Shown: in pieces, positions 56,124 through 64,000 of the stretch | Layout of the letters: the number at the start of each line of letters is the position of its first letter | Numbering within the stretch: the stretch's first letter is position 1 | Origin: GCA-2711565 sp963664245 | GTDB taxonomy: Bacteria; Bacteroidota; Bacteroidia; Bacteroidales; GCA-2711565 | Direction of reading: 5' to 3' | DNA length: 64,000 nt | Assembly (NCBI GenBank): GCA_963664245.1 | Contig: OY760934.1 | Span: 806,001-870,000, forward strand | Notes under the pieces: model-generated | Databases searched by the model: none | What the model saw: the letters and a program-made list of their open reading frames with translations, nothing else | What the model was told of the DNA's origin: nothing | Position numbers and translations under genes: made by a program

Positions 56124-56879
56124 TTAATATTTACTTTTCTCTTTTTCAACTAATTCAATCGTATGTTTCAATAATTCGATCCCCCCAAATTCTCCATGTC
56201 CGGGAATCACTATTCCAATATCCTTGTATTTCTCCAATAGCTTTTTAATTGTCAAGTCCCATTCCGCTATAACCGCTTCCGCCAAATAACCCAATCCGGC
56301 AGATTTTATTGACCTAATCAAGCAACCACCAAAAAGAATATCTTTACTCGGAATCCAAACCGTAATATTATCAAATGTGTGACCTGCTCCAAAGAATCGG
56401 CATTCAATTTGTTCTCCATTAAAATCAAAAATCAACGAATCTTTGAAGGGTGTGGATGGAATAGGTAATCCAATCTCCTTACACTTCTCAATTGTCATGA
56501 AATTTGCGATTGATTCAACGCCAATGCCTTGCAAATAACCCAGCCCGCCCAGGCAGTCATTGTGATAATGTCCAACTATTAGTTTTGTTAATTCGACAGA
56601 TAAAGAATCCTTTAAATACCTTGTTAATCTCTCGGTTTTATCATCGTCCCATGGTGTGTCAATCATCAAAGCCTGTCCATTTTTTATTAGAATCAGTCCG
56701 TTTGACGAGAATCGTCCAAAATTGTTAAGATGATGCCATGTTACATGGACAAAAATTGAATCTTGAAGATGAATCAGTTGAATATCATTGTCAATCACGA
56801 TTTTTTCATTGGTTTGTGCTATGGTTGGAGCCATACAAATCAGGCTTATAAATAGAATTGAAAATCCGTTTTTAATCAT
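56124..56879 (-). CDS. Subclass B1 metallo-beta-lactamase
   Basis: A 251-residue protein with signal peptide MIKNGFSILFISLICMAPTIAQ, so it is exported. All B1 zinc ligands are present: His104, His106 and Asp108 in GHYHNDCLGG, His167 in GAGHTFDNITVW, Cys186 in FGGCLIRS and His228 in PGHGEFGG. Standard B1 context motifs such as DTPWDDDKTERL and GLGYLAEA are conserved. Family members hydrolyse a broad range of beta-lactams including carbapenems. It is unlinked to mobile genes except the dead IS fragment 6 kb away. Activity is inferred from the motifs only. Confidence 0.92.
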   Translation of the reverse strand: MIKNGFSILFISLICMAPTIAQTNEKIVIDNDIQLIHLQDSIFVHVTWHHLNNFGRFSSNGLILIKNGQALMIDTPWDDDKTERLTRYLKDSLSVELTKLIVGHYHNDCLGGLGYLQGIGVESIANFMTIEKCKEIGLPIPSTPFKDSLIFDFNGEQIECRFFGAGHTFDNITVWIPSKDILFGGCLIRSIKSAGLGYLAEAVIAEWDLTIKKLLEKYKDIGIVIPGHGEFGGIELLKHTIELVEKEKSKY

Positions 56880-56967
56880 TTTGTTTATCTGTTATTTCGT
56901 TAAATGTTTGCCGTTGACTCTTCAATTATGATAAATAACTCCAGATTATGGTTTTATCGGGAGCAGC

Positions 56968-57717
56968 TCATAGATTACTTGCCGACTTTCCTGTAACATA
57001 AATAACCCAGGGGGCGATTTTCGTTTCACTAATCCATTTATAATGTTCGGTATAGCACCCCAAGGGTCTGTGATTCTCAAGTAGTTGCAATCCTGCTTTT
57101 TTGAAACAGTCAAGGTAGTCCTCATTAAACCAGATGATATCAATTACCGGTCTTTTGTCGCTGACATCCTTCATAATAATCTTCACCTCATCCCCGCTTC
57201 CTGCATTCCTGTTTTCAGGAAAGTCCTTTGTTGAAAAGGAAGCCCATTCATTTAGATAAATATCAGGTGTTGAATCAAGGCATATCATAATCCCATCCGG
57301 TCCCAACAGTTCCGCCAGGGATATGAAAACGGAGATTCTCTTTTCTTTACCAGGAATATTGTCAAAAGTAAAAGCAGAAAATATCAGATCATATTTATTA
57401 TTATTCAAAGGAGAAAAGTCTCCGTCTTCAACAAGCAAATAATTGCCGGAAGGATCAATTTTCACAGCCTGTTTTATCATTTGGCCGGAGATATCGATCC
57501 CTACACATTCAAAGCCAAGATTCTCCAGGAATCGGGTGGACCTGCCTGTTCCACACCCGAAATCAAGTGCTGTTTTCCCTTTAACATATTTCCTGATCAG
57601 GCCCGGAATATCCCTGAAAGCCAGATAATAAGTGTTTGAAAATTCGAGCCCGGCATATGATTCGGCCCTGAGCCTATTGTCATATGAATTGAATTTATTG
57701 TTTTGTGCCGGTTCCAT
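56968..57717 (-). CDS. Class I SAM-dependent methyltransferase
   Basis: A 249-residue protein with the SAM-binding motif I ALDFGCGTGRSTRFLE, an acidic residue in FECVGIDISGQM and motif LIFSAFTFDNIPG. It belongs to the Methyltransf_11/25 type, acting on small molecules. The substrate is unknown and the neighbours give no clear clue. Confidence 0.87.
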   Translation of the reverse strand: MEPAQNNKFNSYDNRLRAESYAGLEFSNTYYLAFRDIPGLIRKYVKGKTALDFGCGTGRSTRFLENLGFECVGIDISGQMIKQAVKIDPSGNYLLVEDGDFSPLNNNKYDLIFSAFTFDNIPGKEKRISVFISLAELLGPDGIMICLDSTPDIYLNEWASFSTKDFPENRNAGSGDEVKIIMKDVSDKRPVIDIIWFNEDYLDCFKKAGLQLLENHRPLGCYTEHYKWISETKIAPWVIYVTGKSASNL

Positions 57718-57819
57718 AATATGTTTAAATTGTTGTTATGCTTAATATGCTTTTTAAAGTAAAACCCAATCAAAAAAACTATTAGTACCTAACCATTCAA
57801 GTTTTTTGAAATTCTCATA

Positions 57820-59334
57820 TTAATCAATGATTTTTCTATAACTTGAAATCCCTGGTAGGATAAGCTCTTCTACTGATCCGGTTTCTCCTATTATAAAACG
57901 TACAGGAAAGTTACCCAGATATGGTGCTGGTTTTATAAACAGCCCCAGAGAAGGTTCGGTAAAGAATATACCCGTTTCGTATCTACCAATCTTTAAAACA
58001 AGCTCATCATTTTCTATACTTGCATGAATAGTTCCGTAAGTTTCACTTATATATTCTCCTTTATATTTACTGATATCAGGAATATTCTTGTTCCCGGTAA
58101 CATCAGGTTTCTTTTTAGGTGTTCGTCTCTGAGAGTTAAAGTAAACCTGAAACGGTTCATGCAATTTATAATTCCATTCAGAAGAATCTTCATCAGTAAT
58201 AATATCTAATATTCCATACAACAATGCTTCGGTATTTAAGCTCGGATTGAGATTTGACATTACGGCAACTCCGATATCCTTATCCCTGATCATTCCCGCC
58301 TGAAATCTGAATCCGCCGTTGATGTCACCGCTGTGTGAAATTAGTATTCTACCTTTATATTCCTGGATAAACCATCCTAAGCCATAAGAGATAAAATCCG
58401 CCCCTGAATTTGACAATGCAAAGAAAGGTGAAATCGGAACTATATCATAGGGTTGAAAATGCACCGGTACTTGGGGCCTGAGAATCTCATCAAGGCTCTG
58501 TTTTGATATTATTCGATTCCCGTTGAATACTCCATCGGAAAGAAGCATCCTTAACCAATTCGACATATCTTCCGAAGTTAAATAGACTGAACCTGCAGCA
58601 CCCATAATATCCAATTCTGCATATGGGGAAACTTGAATACGGTCACCGATAAATTCATGAGGCTGCGCAATCATCTCCGGATTCTTCACGCTACCTTTTG
58701 AGGTATAACTGTTATTCATCTCCAAAGGCCCAAATAAATTCTCTTCTACAAATTCCTCCCATGTCTTTCCCGTAACATTTTCTATAATTTTCTCAGACAG
58801 AAGGTAGGTAACGTTATTATACTCCCACTCCGGACTCAGTTCAGAACCGGTTTCCAGGGCCTCTATTTTTTCTATCAATTGTGCCCTTGAATAATCGGTA
58901 AATATCCATGGCATTAAAATATTACCCAACCCTGTGCTGTGTGTTAGCAGGTGACGGACTGTAATTATTTCCTGTAGGTGACCGTCCTTGGTTTTAAAGT
59001 CCGGATAATAGGTTTTCACCGGTTCATCCCACTTGATCTTGTTCCGATCAACCAGTATACCCAATGCAACTGCGGTAAAAGATTTTGTATGAGAGCAAAT
59101 TGGAAAGATGGTTTTGGAGGTAACTTTCTTATCTTCATTTATCTGCATAACACCCCATGCTTTATTAAAAATAACAGAATCATCTTTTACGATTGTTACT
59201 GAAAGACCCGGGTTTTTCCAAACATCCATAGATTGATTAACGTAATCCTCTATTTTATCAAGTTTCACTTGTTGACCTAACAATAAGGAGCTAAACAAAA
59301 TAAATACAGTTAAAATGAATATTAGTTTTTTCAT
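57820..59334 (-). CDS. Secreted SxxK serine hydrolase (beta-lactamase/PBP-like)
   Basis: A 504-residue protein with signal peptide MKKLIFILTVFILFSSLLLG. It has SxxK at Ser81-Lys84 (SHTK), Tyr-Asn-Asn in WEYNNVTYL and His-Ser-Gly in ISHSGDINGGF. A C-terminal beta domain of DUF3471 type starts after a KKKPDVTGNKN linker. It is the second of three such paralogues within 12 kb. The likely role is hydrolysis of D-amino-acid peptides or esters outside the cytoplasm. Confidence 0.88.
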   Translation of the reverse strand: MKKLIFILTVFILFSSLLLGQQVKLDKIEDYVNQSMDVWKNPGLSVTIVKDDSVIFNKAWGVMQINEDKKVTSKTIFPICSHTKSFTAVALGILVDRNKIKWDEPVKTYYPDFKTKDGHLQEIITVRHLLTHSTGLGNILMPWIFTDYSRAQLIEKIEALETGSELSPEWEYNNVTYLLSEKIIENVTGKTWEEFVEENLFGPLEMNNSYTSKGSVKNPEMIAQPHEFIGDRIQVSPYAELDIMGAAGSVYLTSEDMSNWLRMLLSDGVFNGNRIISKQSLDEILRPQVPVHFQPYDIVPISPFFALSNSGADFISYGLGWFIQEYKGRILISHSGDINGGFRFQAGMIRDKDIGVAVMSNLNPSLNTEALLYGILDIITDEDSSEWNYKLHEPFQVYFNSQRRTPKKKPDVTGNKNIPDISKYKGEYISETYGTIHASIENDELVLKIGRYETGIFFTEPSLGLFIKPAPYLGNFPVRFIIGETGSVEELILPGISSYRKIID

Positions 59335-59412
59335 GGCTTTTAAGTTTTATTAACATTAAGAATAGATAGATATATTATGGTGATATTTTATTTAGTGATC
59401 TATTACTAATTT

Positions 59413-60255
59413 TCAGTGTAGCATTGATCCATAGTGATCACTTAAATACTGAAGAACAGTTTGTAGGAATGCAGGATAAATCAATGCATCACCGTGTCCG
59501 GCACCTTTAATATCAGTAAATGAGGCACAGGTACCTAATTCTCTCTTTAAGTCCGGTATATATTTTCCGGTTTCATCCTTTGTTCCGAAGATAAACAAAC
59601 AAGAAACATGTGCTTTTTCAAGGGCTTTCTTCGTCACAGCCCAGTCCGCCTGGCTTCCGAGGCAAAACATAATGGCATCCATATCGTTACTCCCTCCGAA
59701 AACTTCATCGTTCATTTTAGAAAAGAATTCTCTTGAAGGTAGCGGTTCTATGTTTCCTCCACCTGTTTTTATCCATGTGGGACCACCAAAGGAAGCCGAA
59801 ATGATCCGGTCCGGATAATCTGCCATAACTGCCATGGCAATATGGCTCCCCATGGAATAATCGAGAAGATGTGCTCCGAATATTTTTAAATGATCCAATA
59901 ATGCTATAACATCTCCGACCATTAAACGGCCATAAGCATTGGGATAGTGAGGCTTGCCGCTTTTCCCGTGACCACGTAAATCCATAGCAATTACCCTGTA
60001 ATTTTTAGCCAGTGAATCCATAATCCCAAACTGTACCCAATTAAATTTCGAATCAGCCATAGCTGCATGGAGAAGTATGACAGGTTCTCCCTGACCCTTT
60101 TCCAGGTATGCGATCTGAACCCGTTCTGAATCAAAATAATGATATTTTAGCCCTTCATTTTGAATGGATTGACATTTTGCAACAGAACTTAACATAACTA
60201 ATAAAGTTATTAGCATATAAATGAGTCTAAATTGAAAAATTATCATTTCTTTCAT
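59413..60255 (-). CDS. Alpha/beta hydrolase
   Basis: About 280 residues from the ATG at 60255; an ATG at 60246 also works. A hydrophobic N-terminus (LIYMLITLLVMLSSVAKCQS) suggests export. The fold is standard: oxyanion region EPVILLHAAMADSKFNW, core DLRGHGKSGKPHYPNAYGR and the His in GAGHGDAL. The nucleophile elbow reads DYSMG rather than GxSMG, an uncommon first residue. The substrate is unknown. Confidence 0.85.
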   Translation of the reverse strand: MKEMIIFQFRLIYMLITLLVMLSSVAKCQSIQNEGLKYHYFDSERVQIAYLEKGQGEPVILLHAAMADSKFNWVQFGIMDSLAKNYRVIAMDLRGHGKSGKPHYPNAYGRLMVGDVIALLDHLKIFGAHLLDYSMGSHIAMAVMADYPDRIISASFGGPTWIKTGGGNIEPLPSREFFSKMNDEVFGGSNDMDAIMFCLGSQADWAVTKKALEKAHVSCLFIFGTKDETGKYIPDLKRELGTCASFTDIKGAGHGDALIYPAFLQTVLQYLSDHYGSMLH

Positions 60256-60442
60256 GATCAATAATTGTTAAATATGTTGATGTTATTAAAATAGAAGGAT
60301 AGTATCCCTTTAAAAGAAATTGAAGATTAATAAGTAAATAAAAAATCTATTCTGTTTAGTATAGGATAAAAATATTTTATAAGAAATTAAACTCTTTCTA
60401 ACTAAATAAGGTTTTACTGCACAATACCTATAATCCTTATTT

Positions 60443-61186
60443 CTATCTTGTCAGGTATCCTTTTCGAAGTCCAATCGCCCAATCTTCGCGACTATACTTC
60501 TTAGCCTGTTTTACTGCACTTAAATAATCATATGTAACAGCAATTATTTCAACAGAGTGGATTTTTTCATCATAACTTAATATGGCATACCTTGCTTGAG
60601 GAGAGCCTGTTTCCATAATATGATATTCCGGAGTATTGTCATCATAGGCCTGTAATCCTACGCTACCCGGATTTATAATTATTGCGTTTTGAAATTCAAC
60701 TACCCTGGGAATATGAGAATGACCGCACAAAACGAACCTTGAATCAATGTCTTTAAGATATTGTTGTATCTCTAACTGAAAAGCTAATCTTATACATCCA
60801 TCTTTTACCACTTCCAATAAATAAACATTATTATTATCAGGAGTTCCATGAAACATTGATAATTCATCTTGTTTTAATGCTTCAGGTAATGATTTTAACC
60901 ATTTCTTTTCCTGATTATTCAAAAACTGAACTGCACATCGATCAGACAAATTCATTTCTTCAGGCCTCATCGTTACCAGATTTCTATCGTGATTTCCGGC
61001 AATTTGAATCCAGTCCTGTTGCATTAAAAATCTGATAGTTTCTTCAGGCCATAAAGGACCTGAGATATGATCTCCAAGATTAATTATCAAATCAACCTGT
61101 CTGCTTTTTATGTCATGGACAACAGCTTCCAGTGCAGGAATATTACCATGAATATCTGAAATAATTGCTATTCTTCTCATTCCCAT
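60443..61186 (-). CDS. Calcineurin-like metallophosphoesterase
   Basis: A 247-residue YfcE/MJ0936-type phosphoesterase. Metal-binding motifs are SDIHGN, GDHISGP, GNHDRN, MFHGTP, and CGHSHIP followed by NPGSVG. Such enzymes cut phosphodiesters. It overlaps the upstream VOC gene by 10 nt if the ATG at 61186 is used; an ATG at 61180 is equally plausible. Confidence 0.9.
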   Translation of the reverse strand: MGMRRIAIISDIHGNIPALEAVVHDIKSRQVDLIINLGDHISGPLWPEETIRFLMQQDWIQIAGNHDRNLVTMRPEEMNLSDRCAVQFLNNQEKKWLKSLPEALKQDELSMFHGTPDNNNVYLLEVVKDGCIRLAFQLEIQQYLKDIDSRFVLCGHSHIPRVVEFQNAIIINPGSVGLQAYDDNTPEYHIMETGSPQARYAILSYDEKIHSVEIIAVTYDYLSAVKQAKKYSREDWAIGLRKGYLTR

Positions 61187-61626
61187 CTCTGTAATTCAAT
61201 TATATTTCCTTCAGGATCTGTTAAATATAAAAATGAAATTGTTCCGGCTCCCTTAACATGTAATGTAACTGTTTCACCAATAAGAGTTCCCCCTTTTTTT
61301 AATATTTCATTTTTGAATTTTTCAATACTATCCACCTGAAATGCAATGTGCCCAATCCCTTCTCCGTTGACCGAAGTGTCATTTCTTTTTTTGTTTTTTG
61401 AATATTGAAAGATTTCAAGCGTGGGCCCCTTGTTGCCATAACCGGGTAACCTTAAATGTATTCCTTGAATTTCAGCTCTATGAATACCCGTTCCTTTCTC
61501 TAACCACTCACCTGATAAGTTTCGTTCAGGAGGTACAGGTTCGCATCCAAATACCCGTATATAAAATTCTGTAAGTTTTCGCCAGTCGGATGCAATAATA
61601 TTTACATGAACAAATTTTGCTTTCAT
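61177..61626 (-). CDS. VOC-family (glyoxalase/bleomycin-resistance-like) protein
   Basis: A 149-residue protein with two beta-alpha-beta-beta-beta modules: KFVHVNIIASDWRKLTEFY at the start and GHIAFQVDSIEKFKNEIL in the second half, ending FLYLTDPEGNIIELQRWE. Metal-ligand candidates are the N-terminal His and the terminal Glu. The reaction is not predictable within this superfamily. It is translationally overlapped with the phosphoesterase gene. Confidence 0.88.
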   Translation of the reverse strand: MKAKFVHVNIIASDWRKLTEFYIRVFGCEPVPPERNLSGEWLEKGTGIHRAEIQGIHLRLPGYGNKGPTLEIFQYSKNKKRNDTSVNGEGIGHIAFQVDSIEKFKNEILKKGGTLIGETVTLHVKGAGTISFLYLTDPEGNIIELQRWE

Positions 61627-61712
61627 ATCATCTGAATCATAAAAATGTAACCAATACTTAAGAATTTACGACATCTACTAATAATGCCTTATACAGCAAT
61701 TGAATATATTTT

Positions 61713-62216
61713 TCACAATTCCAATTTCATTATTACTGAGTTATCGGATCCTTTAACCGTCTTGAAGTTATTTTTTTCTAATACTCTTATAGAAGGCGAA
61801 TTACCATTGTCCGTTTCAGCTTTAATTATTCTGACCAATTTATTATCCTTTAACCAACTTACTAATCCGCAAATTGTTTCTGTCATATACCCTTTATTCC
61901 TGTATTCTTCATCAGTTCCATACCCTATTTCTGCTTCTCCATTTTCATCCGGTTCTCCATGAAAACAGATCCCTCCAATAATTGCATTTTTCTTTTTCTC
62001 TATCATAATCCACATTGTATTAAACAATGGATTCTTTTTTGCATCAGAAAGATTAGGAAGTAATTCATTTAAAATAGCATCCTGAGTCTCTTTATTAATC
62101 AACGACTTTGAAGGGGGCAATCCCATATTCTTAGCTAATATATCCGGAGTTTTTAAATAATCTATCAACTCTTTAAGCGAAAGGGGCTTAATTATTAACC
62201 TTTTTGTTTCTATCAT
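61713..62216 (-). CDS. GNAT N-acetyltransferase
   Basis: A 167-residue RimJ/RimL-like GNAT protein: METKRLIIKPL-type start (here MIETKRLIIKPLSLKEL), a central NAIIGGICFHGEPDENGEAE strand, GYGTDEEYRNKGYMTETI as acyl-CoA loop and NGNSPSIRVLEKNNFK near the end. The substrate is unknown. It is a single gene in the accessory run. Confidence 0.87.
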   Translation of the reverse strand: MIETKRLIIKPLSLKELIDYLKTPDILAKNMGLPPSKSLINKETQDAILNELLPNLSDAKKNPLFNTMWIMIEKKKNAIIGGICFHGEPDENGEAEIGYGTDEEYRNKGYMTETICGLVSWLKDNKLVRIIKAETDNGNSPSIRVLEKNNFKTVKGSDNSVIMKLEL

Positions 62217-62300
62217 GTCATTGAATAAATGAAAGATTATATCCTGTTATTTATTGAGAAAACTTAAAATAACGGTACTATCCAAATTGTTTAACAACAG

Positions 62301-63806
62301 TTACTTATTCTCTTTTATTCTTTGTTCGCAATACCCTATCTTGTCAAGAGCATTCCTATTTTCAGGATCCAATTCCATTGATCTTCTATAATTTATTATT
62401 GCCGACTCGTATTGACTGTTATGCATATATGCCTCCCCAAGACTGTCGTAAACATTGGCTGAACCCGGGAATAATTCCGTATTGCATTTAAAGACTGAAA
62501 TTGCGTCCTGAACTCTGTTCAGGTTAAGTAAATCGTATCCAAGCCCGTTGATCCTACTTTCTATAACAATGTAATTGTCCTTGTTATTTATCATTTTTGT
62601 CAACGAATCTTTTTTCGAGACAATCTTATTATCGAGGAATATTATTTGAAGTTGCCGGTCAAAGTAAGAACGAACCGCCAATGTTGAATTACCGTTTAGA
62701 ATATCATTGATTGCATCCATGTTCAGATAAAATTCGTAACCGTTATTACTCAGACATATTATTGTTCTGTCGATATCCGTATAACGCCGTATTAAGGTAC
62801 TGTATCCGGGGTAGTGACCGGTATGCCATACCACTCTACCGTTAATGGAATTATGGATACGCCAGCCGAAACCATACGAATCACCCTGAAACCCAATATC
62901 AATATCAATACCATCGTTTAATTTTCCCGGAGTAAAAGCTTCTTGCAGGATTTTTTGGTTTACCAGTTTGCTTGTATATAAACACCTGTCCCACAGGAAT
63001 AAGTCCTCAACTGAAGAATTGATGCATCCATCTCCTAATAATCCATCAGAATAAAACACTCTTTTATAATTCTCAATACTATCAGGTAACATATACTTTT
63101 TGTGTTTTAACGACATAACAAAACCTAAAGCATAATCATCTATTATTTCCGGCTTATATCTTCTTCTATAAACTCTGGTTCTTGTCATGCCAAGTGGAAT
63201 AAAAATATTCCTTTTCATAAACTCCTCATAGGATAATCCCGAAACTTTTTCGATTACAGACGCTAATAAAATGTATCCCATATTACAATATCTATACTGC
63301 TCCCCAGGCTTAAATTGCAATGGAGGTTTGTATTCCTGATAAATTTCTATAAGGTTTTTATTCGTTATTATTCGTGATGTGTCCCAATGCTCTAAAATAA
63401 CATCTTCATAATCCGGTAGCCCGGAAGTATGATTCAATAGATTTCGAATTGTAATACAATCATAAGGAAATTCAGGAAAGAAAGTCTTAATGTTTGATGA
63501 GTATTCAAGTAATCCTTGCTCATAAAGCATCATAATTCCCATTGCTGTAAACTGCTTTGAAATTGAAGCAAGTTCAAACATTGAATTTGTGGTAAGTTCT
63601 TTTTGCTTATTATAATCAGAGAATCCAAAAGCCTTTTTATGAATTACCTTTCCCTTTTCTGCAACAAGAACACATCCGTTTAAATCGTGTTTATGATACA
63701 ATGTATTGAATAAGGAATCAAGATTGCCCCTAATATCCTGAGATAAAACATTGAATACTAAACCTATTAAAAAAATTACACTGACTATTATGGTTTTTAT
63801 GCGCAT
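62301..63806 (-). CDS. Secreted SxxK serine hydrolase with C-terminal TPR
   Basis: A 501-residue protein with signal peptide MRIKTIIVSVIFLIGLVFNVLSQ. It has SxxK at Ser81-Lys84 (SISK), Tyr-Cys-Asn in YRYCNMGYIL and His-Thr-Gly in VWHTGHYPGYS. The last 100 residues contain TPR units (ANVYDSLGEAYMHNSQYES, AIINYRRSMELDPENRNALD). It is the third SxxK paralogue here and differs from the other two in this C-terminal module. Its targets are unknown. Confidence 0.88.
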   Translation of the reverse strand: MRIKTIIVSVIFLIGLVFNVLSQDIRGNLDSLFNTLYHKHDLNGCVLVAEKGKVIHKKAFGFSDYNKQKELTTNSMFELASISKQFTAMGIMMLYEQGLLEYSSNIKTFFPEFPYDCITIRNLLNHTSGLPDYEDVILEHWDTSRIITNKNLIEIYQEYKPPLQFKPGEQYRYCNMGYILLASVIEKVSGLSYEEFMKRNIFIPLGMTRTRVYRRRYKPEIIDDYALGFVMSLKHKKYMLPDSIENYKRVFYSDGLLGDGCINSSVEDLFLWDRCLYTSKLVNQKILQEAFTPGKLNDGIDIDIGFQGDSYGFGWRIHNSINGRVVWHTGHYPGYSTLIRRYTDIDRTIICLSNNGYEFYLNMDAINDILNGNSTLAVRSYFDRQLQIIFLDNKIVSKKDSLTKMINNKDNYIVIESRINGLGYDLLNLNRVQDAISVFKCNTELFPGSANVYDSLGEAYMHNSQYESAIINYRRSMELDPENRNALDKIGYCEQRIKENK

Positions 63807-63819
63807 TTTATAGTTTTAT

Positions 63820-64000
63820 TTATAAATTATTAATCTGTTTTTTAACCTTTTCTAATCGTTTCTTTTGTGAATCTCTTTCACATTCATACATTCTTTTTTC
63901 AATAATGGAAAGATAAATTTCTTTGTTTTTATGGTTTATACAAATGAGTAATTTCTCAAAATACATAGGAAGTTGTTTTATCGGGCATCTCCATAATTGT
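63820..64000 (-). CDS. C-terminal part of an unknown protein running off the window
   Basis: An open frame without start enters at the window edge and ends at a TAA at 63820-63822. The last 60 residues read ...QLWRCPIKQLPMYFEKLLIC, then INHKNKEIYLSIIEKRMYEC, then a Lys-rich helical tail ending KKQINNL. I recognise no family. It lies 13 nt upstream of the SxxK/TPR gene on the same strand, so the two are probably co-transcribed. Confidence 0.55.
   Translation of the reverse strand, partial: QLWRCPIKQLPMYFEKLLICINHKNKEIYLSIIEKRMYECERDSQKKRLEKVKKQINNL

Noticed and set aside
52412..63806. The three SxxK proteins as true class C beta-lactamases
   Set aside because: They carry extra C-terminal domains and HRG, HSG or HTG third motifs common to esterases and peptidases of the superfamily. 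Nothing specifically supports beta-lactam hydrolysis.

Overview
The window looks like a chromosomal segment of a free-living, AT-rich member of the Bacteroidota. The evidence is a type IX secretion (T9SS) sorting domain, SPOR and LysM envelope proteins, a bacterial dipeptidyl peptidase III, TAnnTTTG-type promoter -7 boxes, almost no Shine-Dalgarno sequences, and the nuclease/nucleoside-transporter/thyA/folA gene order. A Marinilabiliales or Prolixibacteraceae-like host is an inference only.

Region by region: 0.2-10.8 kb holds a frameshifted glutamate dehydrogenase gene, guaA with a LysM/periplasmic-binding fusion, an alpha/beta hydrolase, a HAD/M23 peptidase pair and an outer-membrane SPOR protein. 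10.9-16 kb holds gcvT with a dipeptidyl peptidase III gene, divergent from pruA. 16-20 kb is a pyrimidine/folate operon. 20.3-28 kb holds a divergent membrane pyrophosphatase, a T9SS substrate and gcvP. 27.9-29.3 kb is asnA, preceded by two tandem asparagine-rich leader peptides, each followed by an intrinsic terminator. 29.3-34.2 kb is argR plus an acetyltransferase-argG-argE-argH operon. 34.2-40.4 kb holds a PLP-dependent sulfur amino-acid enzyme, a beta-propeller protein, a DapA-like/homoserine-kinase-like/SDR operon and a small phosphatase. 40.4-49.6 kb is a signalling block (CheR, two hybrid histidine kinases, a PAS-only protein). 49.8-64 kb is an accessory region of secreted or small-molecule hydrolases, all on the minus strand. 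It includes three SxxK serine hydrolases, a CocE/NonD hydrolase, a subclass B1 metallo-beta-lactamase, a truncated IS3-type transposase and two adjacent disrupted genes.

The most striking feature is the asnA control region (27965-28275). Leader 1 has 7 Asn codons in 19 and leader 2 has 7 in 15, six of them consecutive. In both, the Asn codons themselves pair with a downstream segment that alternatively pairs with the base of a terminator. This is the layout of ribosome-mediated attenuation sensing charged tRNA-Asn, here apparently built twice in series. Other regulatory candidates are a 15-nt element shared by the argR and arg-operon upstream regions, and large inverted repeats placed just downstream of the -7 boxes of gdhA and pruA.

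No rRNA, tRNA, CRISPR array or complete mobile element was recognised. Several genes start inside their longest open frame. I chose starts by ATG position, signal peptide or family N-terminus, and say so where it matters.
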